The translations under genes and the position numbers were made by a program. DNA of 23,512 bases from the NCBI GenBank assembly GCA_946803715.1, contig CAMPET010000492.1, positions 1 through 23,512 of the forward strand, read 5' to 3'. The notes under the pieces were generated by a model. The model ran no database searches and was not told the origin of the DNA. It was given only the letters and a program-made list of their open reading frames with translations. The DNA comes from Beroe ovata (taxonomy: Eukaryota > Ctenophora > Nuda > Beroida > Beroidae). Positions 20,601 through 23,512 of the stretch are shown here, piece after piece (the first letter of the stretch is position 1; the number at the start of each line of letters is the position of its first letter).

Positions 20601-22527
20601 GACGAAGCTAAAACGACTTGAGGTTTGGGGAAATTCGAAAATTCTTTTCGGTGTTAGTTAAGATATGATCAGCAGACACGGGAAAGCAAAATTCCAATAG
20701 CACAAAATCATGATATCAACTGAATGAAAATGTTGTAGCGCGTCGCGAGTAACATGAATTCCGAAATCGCGCGCGCGTGCAAGTACTGTGCATGTTGAGT
20801 GCAATAACAATGCCAAAAAGTATCAAATCATGTCGTGTGGAATTCGCGCCGAAGGAAAATGTCAAGTTGTGACCGTCCCACTCACTTCAGAAGTCTCATG
20901 CGAGTTCAAATCTTTTTCTTGAAACATGCGTCTGGGGACAGAGATAATTATCTGTTCTCAGACGTTTTTCTCGAGTACAAACTAGACAATTCATCTCACT
21001 TACCCCATACTCCTCTAGGAAGATTACGCTAGTATCAGATCATCAGAGCACGTGTTATCAGAACAACTTCGCGACGTACAGGTCAAACACGACCGATTGA
21101 AATGTCTGTACAACTTGCTACAGAGTGAAGACAATGAGGTATGCTGATATCACGCGTTTTATAGTCTAACGCGTGATCGTGTCACGCTATATGACGTCGA
21201 CCACTCATTATCAAGCGCTTATCACGTCACACTCTAATCGACCAATCACAGGGCGAAGATCCAGAAGAGCTGGTATCCCGACTCAAGTATCGGAGATCAG
21301 AAGTTGAGACTTTGCTCCGTGATCGAACAGAAATGAGGACTCAGATTGTCTCACTACAGAAGATGTTGAATATGAAGAATGAGACGGACAACATTGACCA
21401 TAGCGAGGGTTGGTTTAATCTGATGTGTGAATTTTAGGATTTTTTTTCGAAATACTGCAAAATGATACAATATGATATCCTGTTTTTATGATATCATCCA
21501 ATTAAACTTGGAAACATCACAACTTTCTCTCAACCGGATGGGTCTCAACTGACAGTTCAATTGACACATACCCCAATTATGACAGGTATCGTGGGTAGAG
21601 TTATGGCAGTTCTAAGACGAAGTAGGGGTAGGGGAGACGGGAGAATTGGCACAGTGGGCGCACTGGGCAATCTAGCTGCCAGAACAACTACCGGAGTAAT
21701 CGGCAAAGAACTGGGGTAACTGGAGATTTTCAATACTTGTGGAATCATTTCTGATGAAGGGTCCATTCTTGAATTACCAAATAAAACTTTACTTTGTTTC
21801 ATTCTACTACTTTGTTTCATTCCACTACCAATATATAAATCCAACTTATTTCACCTGTTATACTCTTGAAGTACCAAAATATAAATCTTCGCTTAACTTA
21901 TTTTACCTGCTACATTCCGTAGATACTCTCTCGTAGAACGGAAGACCCGGAAACGGAAGTCCCTGTCCCTGGCCTTCCTCCGTACCTCAACACAAGAGAC
22001 CAACCACTCAGCCTTCACATCCCTGAGTTCCTCACAATATAGGTGAGTGATGGACTTTCATTTCTATTACGATTTCTGCATCTTAGCATAGTTCATTTTT
22101 CACTAGATCTTCACCTTGTTGACCTATACTTTGTTCATTGTTCATTGGGCGGTTGAATTAGAGTCACATGACTCATAGCGAATGGCTCTCCCTCCCTCAT
22201 AACGAATAATTCTCAGTGTAACCAAGATGGAGGAACTCAAGGAGCTGAGTAGTGTCCCTAGGAAAATCAGTAATGGCTGGACTTACTCCCCAACAGGTAG
22301 TACACAAACTCTCTCTCGGTATTATTACTCAGTAATACCCATCAAATGCGTATTAATTACTAAGTTACTACTGTGTTTAAAGACCTCGTTTCAACCCCAC
22401 CTTGAATCTCAAAAGGCAAATATAACAATTAGTTTGAGCCTAGCCGGAAAAAGGTTCGCTATCTTACCTATAGATACGACCCGATTATTCCCAACTTTTC
22501 ACATATTAATTTGTTCGAACAGGATAA
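10812..22527 (+). CDS. 22-exon gene for a coiled-coil protein of about 793 residues (gene span including introns)
   Basis: I chained 22 exons by GT-AG sites and reading phase. All phases match and no in-frame stop occurs before TAA at 22525-22527. The product has no signal peptide. In order it shows: a short non-coiled N-terminus (about 1-90); a long coiled coil (about 95-345, pieces such as KKYLERKIEDYEWKL and EEAQDIIEELERREE); a short ordered-looking stretch with ISLDEYPELNIKLPSDINP; a Ser/Pro-rich linker (SESPSPSPSSSQ) with an acidic patch; a second coiled coil (about 415-665); and a basic, Ser/Thr-rich C-terminus (ERKTRKRKSLS) ending YSPTG. This fits a cytoplasmic scaffold, motor adaptor or centrosomal/cytoskeletal protein. 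The N-terminal LIPLISNFDPLLRDF faintly recalls RH1-type helices of RILP/JIP adaptors, but too weakly to name it. The ends (exons 1-3 and 22) are the least certain parts. Confidence 0.75.
11567..11634 (+). CDS. coiled-coil gene exon 2
   Basis: A pyrimidine-rich acceptor cacttttcag ends at 11566 and a donor GTAAAC starts at 11635. The 68-nt exon encodes EESKCLIPLISNFDPLLRDF plus DK and returns the frame to phase 0. It lies just left of the GT microsatellite and the 150-N gap. Confidence 0.6.
11655..11874 (+). repeat. GT microsatellite containing a 150-N assembly gap
   Basis: Perfect TG repeats run from about 11655 into N's at 11690-11839 and resume to about 11874. A weaker TG/TCTG tract follows at about 11978-12030. 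It lies in intron 2 of the coiled-coil gene. The true length is unknown, and an exon could be hidden in the gap. The phases of exons 2 and 3 already match without one. Confidence 0.95.
12395..12503 (+). CDS. coiled-coil gene exon 3 (tentative)
   Basis: Acceptor caaattttcag ends at 12394 and donor GTAACA starts at 12504. The exon is open only in the required phase 0 and ends in phase 1, which is what exon 4 needs. It encodes pieces such as MSDDLTLITTAEDKMAEIM. An alternative donor GTGATA at 12489 also ends in phase 1. Support is from phase and openness only. Confidence 0.45.
12640..12823 (+). repeat. 23-bp minisatellite, 8 copies, overlapping a splice acceptor
   Basis: Eight units of exactly 23 bp, consensus tgttcccaggtactgacaggcac, run head to tail from 12640 to 12823. 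The last unit contains the acceptor AG at 12818-12819 used by exon 4, and its final four bases are exonic. Most units carry the same ctgacag and cccag sequences, so the intron end is full of decoy acceptors. Confidence 0.92.
12820..12923 (+). CDS. coiled-coil gene exon 4
   Basis: It begins after tactgacag in the last minisatellite unit and ends at donor GTGAGC (12924). It is open in phase and encodes LARTEVACNEYREKYEQGEV and then HIKSLKQQKKSIDL. This is the first clearly coiled-coil exon. Confidence 0.8.
13052..13078. other. 10-bp perfect hairpin in intron 4
   Basis: ttgtgatggt (13052-13061) and accatcacaa (13069-13078) are exact inverted complements around a 7-nt loop cgtagaa. Flanking copies of tcatggtaat (near 12950-12970 and 13083-13110) make the region locally repetitive. 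Confidence 0.55.
13283..13385 (+). CDS. coiled-coil gene exon 5
   Basis: Acceptor ataactttgcag ends at 13282 and donor GTAAGT starts at 13386. It encodes RTVELETLHQADLRRWNEEK and then KYLERKIEDYEWKL, a clear heptad-type helix. It ends in phase 1. Confidence 0.88.
13627..13766 (+). CDS. coiled-coil gene exon 6
   Basis: Acceptor aattttcctcag ends at 13626 and donor GTAAGT starts at 13767. The product segment includes ENRETDLQRINKVNSDLQKQ and a basic stretch KIKTAKNITRKFSSAVRM. It ends in phase 0. Confidence 0.88.
14021..14122 (+). CDS. coiled-coil gene exon 7
   Basis: Acceptor ctgtgtcccag ends at 14020 and donor GTGAAA starts at 14123. It encodes 34 codons, including DATREIIKKLEEDSEQYTDR. It is phase 0 at both ends. 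Confidence 0.85.
14435..14658. promoter_or_regulatory. cluster of ten CACGTG palindromes in intron 7
   Basis: CACGTG occurs at 14435, 14450, 14494, 14507, 14582, 14608, 14618, 14628, 14643 and 14653 (start positions). Three of them are extended to TCACGTGA (14607, 14627, 14642). The right half is built of overlapping gtgatcacgtg units that are self-complementary. The last box lies 15 bp before the exon 8 start. In animals CACGTG is the E-box core of bHLH-Zip factors (Myc/Max, USF, MITF/TFE). A function here is inference, since a decayed simple repeat could also produce the cluster. Confidence 0.6.
14674..14820 (+). CDS. coiled-coil gene exon 8
   Basis: Acceptor ctctcttccgcag ends at 14673 and donor GTACCA starts at 14821. 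It is 49 codons in phase 0, encoding SALSRQLEEAQDIIEELERR and KEDLLEESAHLRSQ. The donor is weaker than its neighbours. The frame stays open past it into a 12-bp array, so intron retention would give a different C-terminus. Confidence 0.88.
14839..14910 (+). repeat. 12-bp tandem repeat, 6 copies, at the start of intron 8
   Basis: Six units of ttcctgggttgg, the last ending ttat, start 18 bp after the exon 8 donor. They are in frame with exon 8 and would encode repeated WFLG, with a stop at 15049-15051. Confidence 0.92.
15134..15265 (+). CDS. coiled-coil gene exon 9
   Basis: Acceptor catttgtctcag ends at 15133 and donor GTGAGA starts at 15266. It is 44 codons in phase 0, with a helical segment such as LKILEADLAKHHTATKSLQA. 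Confidence 0.88.
15607..15714 (+). CDS. coiled-coil gene exon 10
   Basis: Acceptor with a (CT)n tract, ctctctctctctag, ends at 15606; donor GTGAGT starts at 15715. It is 36 codons, MTRIKNIMISEG followed by ISLDEYPELNIKLPSDINP. This ends the first coiled coil and looks like a conserved short linear or docking segment. Confidence 0.88.
15944..16076 (+). CDS. coiled-coil gene exon 11 (Ser/Pro-rich linker)
   Basis: Acceptor cgtacccccag ends at 15943 and donor GTAAGT starts at 16077. It encodes AASESPSPSPSSSQGRTSTP and then RRVVSNDSVHHELSLQDELD, a flexible, probably phosphorylated linker turning acidic. It ends in phase 1. Confidence 0.82.
16100..16226 (+). repeat. 20-bp tandem repeat, about 6 copies, in intron 11
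   Basis: Units of about 20 bp with consensus ctaggcactacagtagtgga. Four are exactly 20 bp, one is 21 and the last is expanded to 26. It starts about 24 bp after the exon 11 donor. Confidence 0.88.
16437..16492 (+). CDS. coiled-coil gene exon 12
   Basis: Acceptor tcacccatcctag ends at 16436 and donor GTGAGC starts at 16493. This short exon of 56 nt encodes SLGPDERRGSASDELEMK, continuing the acidic/serine linker and restoring phase 0. Confidence 0.8.
16684..16851 (+). CDS. coiled-coil gene exon 13
   Basis: The acceptor has a run of ten C's (16670-16679) followed by gcag, ending at 16683; donor GTGGGT starts at 16852. It is 56 codons and starts the second coiled coil: NTQLEQELMRIETEKNVLLL and REISSLREEMKTMSSKIVEQ. 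Phase 0 at both ends. Confidence 0.88.
18545..18800 (+). repeat. degenerate gttacac/tatgttacac minisatellite
   Basis: Motifs such as gttacac, atgctacac, gatgttacac and cttatgttacac recur about fifteen times with variable spacing. An open plus-strand frame through it (MLHIMLHLMLHTMLYIM) is repeat-driven. Confidence 0.7.
19164..19367 (+). CDS. short ORF with one predicted membrane span, nested in intron 13 (uncertain)
   Basis: A 67-codon frame opens MIDHMTADNMSTSPALHEYL, followed by a strongly hydrophobic segment GGLVFCLAGTLLLVFEVV and then KRR, which is the positive-inside pattern of a single-pass protein. Local base use is less AT-rich than the flanks. Directly before it, another frame (stop TGA at 19165-19167, overlapping this ATG) encodes QIPHENSTSGSLSAMNEIPH, so a longer exon broken by a frameshift is conceivable. 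No family is recognised and no splice sites were placed. Confidence 0.3.
   Translation: MIDHMTADNMSTSPALHEYLVGGLVFCLAGTLLLVFEVVKRRYLISDDRSTAAEQRVCLSYWSRYEL
19953..20103 (+). CDS. coiled-coil gene exon 14
   Basis: Acceptor acccctcttacag ends at 19952; donor GTTTGT starts at 20104. It encodes LEAYEEQRGMMEDEHMKMAE, a basic patch RDSRSRRSFRK and LDVSGEDLAVD, ending in phase 1. From 20051 on it is repeated at 22780-22832. Confidence 0.85.
20298..20337 (+). CDS. coiled-coil gene exon 15 (40-nt microexon)
   Basis: Acceptor ctctcatttcag ends at 20297 and donor GTGAGT starts at 20338. It encodes NLFDENMQLIKEK, with split codons at both ends (phase 1 in, phase 2 out). The identical 40 bases occur at 23044-23083. 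Confidence 0.85.
20514..20622 (+). CDS. coiled-coil gene exon 16
   Basis: Acceptor aaatttttctag ends at 20513; donor GTTTGG, a weak one, starts at 20623. It encodes QELFKKYTQLETKSLEVERK and DQKTDAETKLKRLE and restores phase 0. Confidence 0.85.
21019..21138 (+). CDS. coiled-coil gene exon 17
   Basis: Acceptor catactcctctag ends at 21018; donor GTATGC starts at 21139. It is 40 codons in phase 0, with EDYASIRSSEHVLSEQLRDV and DRLKCLYNLLQSEDNE. Confidence 0.87.
21149..21177. other. 10-bp perfect hairpin in intron 17
   Basis: atcacgcgtt (21149-21158) and aacgcgtgat (21168-21177) are exact inverted complements around a 9-nt loop. The stem begins 11 bp after the exon 17 donor, and further acgtca/tcacg motifs follow in this 113-bp intron. 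Confidence 0.65.
21252..21408 (+). CDS. coiled-coil gene exon 18
   Basis: Acceptor gaccaatcacag ends at 21251; donor GTTGGT starts at 21409. It encodes GEDPEELVSRLKYRRSEVET and RTEMRTQIVSLQKMLNMKNE, the end of the second coiled coil, and finishes in phase 1. Confidence 0.87.
21586..21715 (+). CDS. coiled-coil gene exon 19
   Basis: Acceptor ccaattatgacag ends at 21585; donor GTAACT starts at 21716. The coiled coil stops here. The exon encodes a basic, glycine-rich segment (VMAVLRRSRGRGDGR) and a small-residue stretch GALGNLAARTTTGVIGKELG. It ends in phase 2. Confidence 0.75.
21790..21825 (+). repeat. 18-bp direct duplication in intron 19
   Basis: tactttgtttcattctac at 21790-21807 is followed by the same 18 bases with one change at 21808-21825. 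Confidence 0.7.
21923..22042 (+). CDS. coiled-coil gene exon 20
   Basis: Acceptor gctacattccgtag ends at 21922; donor GTGAGT starts at 22043. It encodes YSLVERKTRKRKSLSLAFLR and a Ser/Thr-rich tail TSTQETNHSAFTSLSSSQYS. The basic cluster could act in membrane, microtubule or nuclear targeting. It ends in phase 2. Confidence 0.75.
   Translation: MLSRRTEDPETEVPVPGLPPYLNTRDQPLSLHIPEFLTI
22217..22296 (+). CDS. coiled-coil gene exon 21
   Basis: Acceptor aataattctcag ends at 22216; donor GTAGTA starts at 22297. It encodes VTKMEELKELSSVPRKISNG and WTYSPT, ending in phase 1. Reading through the donor stays open to 22532, so intron retention would extend the protein by about 78 residues. Confidence 0.7.
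22523..22527 (+). CDS. coiled-coil gene exon 22, stop codon (tentative)
   Basis: Acceptor tttgttcgaacag ends at 22522. Joining in phase 1 gives GGA then TAA, so the protein would end SPTG. The only evidence is an acceptor in the right phase. The real last exon may instead lie in sequence lost at the N join at 22779. Confidence 0.3.
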
Positions 22528-22778
22528 AGTAACGACACAGAACTTATGAGTGAGAATATAAATGTCGTGACTTTCGAAAATCAGCATTGATTGTGTGTTT
22601 CCCATTGAGTGATTTGTCCCTGGAGCATATTTTGAGTTTGATCTTTGAGAGCCTGGTTTTTATCACTGCGAAGCATCATCATATTTGGTATTTCTCTTGA
22701 AATCACTAATCACTTAGTTTTTTCAATCCTGTTTTCCATCTAATTTGAACAACTCATTAATACAAAATGCTCTTGAAC

Positions 22779-22779
22779 N
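22779..22779. other. single-N assembly join
   Basis: The N separates sequence after exon 21 (left) from a second copy of the exon 14-16 region (right), which starts at the middle of exon 14. Gene order across the N (exon 21, then exon 14) makes no sense as one transcript. Confidence 0.85.
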
Positions 22780-22832
22780 GAAGACAAACACAAACCCTCT
22801 CGATGTCTCTGGGGAGGATTTGGCAGTAGATG
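22780..22832 (+). CDS. copy 2 of exon 14, 5'-truncated at the N
   Basis: Matches 20051-20103 with four synonymous changes (GGA/GGG, TTA/TTG, GCT/GCA, GTG/GTA) and keeps the GTTTGT donor at 22833. Confidence 0.8.
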
Positions 22833-23043
22833 GTTTGTTGGGGCAATTTGTTCTCATATCATGGGATGATCCTATATAAATCACCCTAGAGAGATTTCAG
22901 AATGATTGCGCAGCAATATTTCATCATCAGTTTCACGTAGCCTGAGGGAAATGTTGATGTGTTCATGCCCATGTCCATGTAGATTGTAGGTACCTATCTG
23001 ATCAAATAGTATGTACCAATGCTGGAAACCTCTCTCATTTCAG

Positions 23044-23083
23044 ATAACTTATTTGATGAAAACATGCAGCTCATCAAGGAGAA
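23044..23083 (+). CDS. copy 2 of exon 15
   Basis: All 40 bases are identical to 20298-20337, with the same acceptor (tctcatttcag) and GTGAGT donor. Confidence 0.82.
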
Positions 23084-23212
23084 GTGAGTGAAAAAGGCAT
23101 GAATTAATGACAATTGAGATCACTCCAAATCCGTGCTAGGGAAATAACTTTTCCCTTTTCGGTGAAACTTGTTTGAGATTCAAATTTCCCATTCTCAGTT
23201 ATACTTCTTCAG

Positions 23213-23321
23213 GCAAGAATTGTTCAAAAAGTACACACAGTTGGAAACTAAATCTCTGGAAGTTGAACGAAAGTTGAAAGATCAGAAAACTGACGCTGAG
23301 ACGAAGCTGAAACGACTTGAG
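23213..23321 (+). CDS. copy 2 of exon 16
   Basis: Matches 20514-20622 with five differences, all synonymous at third positions (three GAG/GAA, TTA/TTG, CTA/CTG). The upstream intron has diverged much more (acceptor atacttcttcag here, aaatttttctag in copy 1). The weak GTTTGG donor is kept. Confidence 0.82.
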
Positions 23322-23512
23322 GTTTGGGGAAATTCGAAAATTCTTTTCGGTGATAGTTAAGATATGATCAGCAGAGACGGGAAAGCAAAATTCCAAGAGC
23401 ACAAAATCATGATATCAACTGAATGAAAATGTTGTAACGCTGTGGCGCGTCGCGAGTAACATGAGTTCCGAAATCGCGCGCAAGTACTGTGCATGTTGAG
23501 TGCAATAACAAT

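Larger units (their letters stand above)
20051..20813 (+). repeat. segment duplicated at 22780-23512 (copy 1)
   Basis: From gaagacaaac at 20051 through the intron after exon 16, this stretch aligns end to end with 22780-23512. Both are in the same order and orientation, with small indels in the introns and only synonymous changes in the exons. Copy 1 continues at least as far as copy 2, which is cut by the window end. Confidence 0.9.
22780..23512 (+). repeat. second copy of the exon 14-16 region (copy 2, runs off the window)
   Basis: Aligns with 20051 onward: partial exon 14, exon 15, exon 16 and their introns. Introns differ by substitutions and indels, for example a tcatgcccatgtccatg insertion near 22964. 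Exons differ at nine positions, all third-codon and synonymous. It is either the other haplotype or a recent local duplication. Confidence 0.88.

Noticed and set aside
22227-22532. 101-codon ORF as an independent gene
   Set aside because: Its first part is exon 21 in frame with the upstream gene and the rest is intron read-through.

Overview
The window looks like nuclear DNA of an invertebrate animal. Genes are split by GT-AG introns, mostly 100-600 bp long. There is an LDLa-type G-protein-coupled receptor of the relaxin-receptor/GRL101 kind, the DNA is moderately AT-rich, and minisatellites are dense. The species cannot be fixed from the sequence: a sponge, cnidarian, placozoan, tunicate or another highly polymorphic marine invertebrate would all fit. 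The window is an assembled scaffold, with three single-N joins (3139, 8699, 22779) and one 150-N gap (11690-11839). Everything below was read by eye: frames, splice-site consensus and phase bookkeeping. No database search was run.

Layout. (1) 285-449, minus strand: a possible exon of a lysine/glutamate-rich coiled-coil protein. (2) 630-999: a G-rich stretch and TATA-like boxes in front of a receptor gene. (3) 1012-4372, plus strand: a long single-exon gene for an LDLa-rich seven-transmembrane receptor of about 1118 residues. It is broken on paper by the N at 3139, which is an assembly scar rather than a mutation. (4) 4373-10811: 6.4 kb with no gene I can support. It holds tandem arrays of 31, 16, 14, 21 and 21 bp, a duplicated fold-back element of about 270-290 bp, CG runs and a lone TATA/palindrome motif. 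(5) 10812 to about 22527, plus strand: a 22-exon gene model for a coiled-coil protein of about 793 residues. Every splice phase closes and there is no in-frame stop. Its introns contain a GT microsatellite with the 150-N gap, a 23-bp minisatellite that runs into a splice acceptor, a cluster of ten CACGTG boxes, 12-bp and 20-bp arrays, and a short ORF with one membrane span. (6) 22780-23512: a second, diverged copy of exons 14-16 of the same gene and their introns. It follows the third single-N join and is probably the other haplotype laid end to end.

The two main genes have no evident functional link. The receptor should sit in the plasma membrane and bind an extracellular ligand through its cysteine-rich ectodomain. 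The coiled-coil protein has no signal peptide and should be cytoplasmic, as a scaffold, adaptor or cytoskeletal protein; I could not place it in a named family. The findings of most use to a later reader are the meaning of the single-N joins, the all-synonymous divergence of the repeated exons, the unusual receptor architecture, the intronic CACGTG cluster and the minisatellite-embedded splice acceptor.
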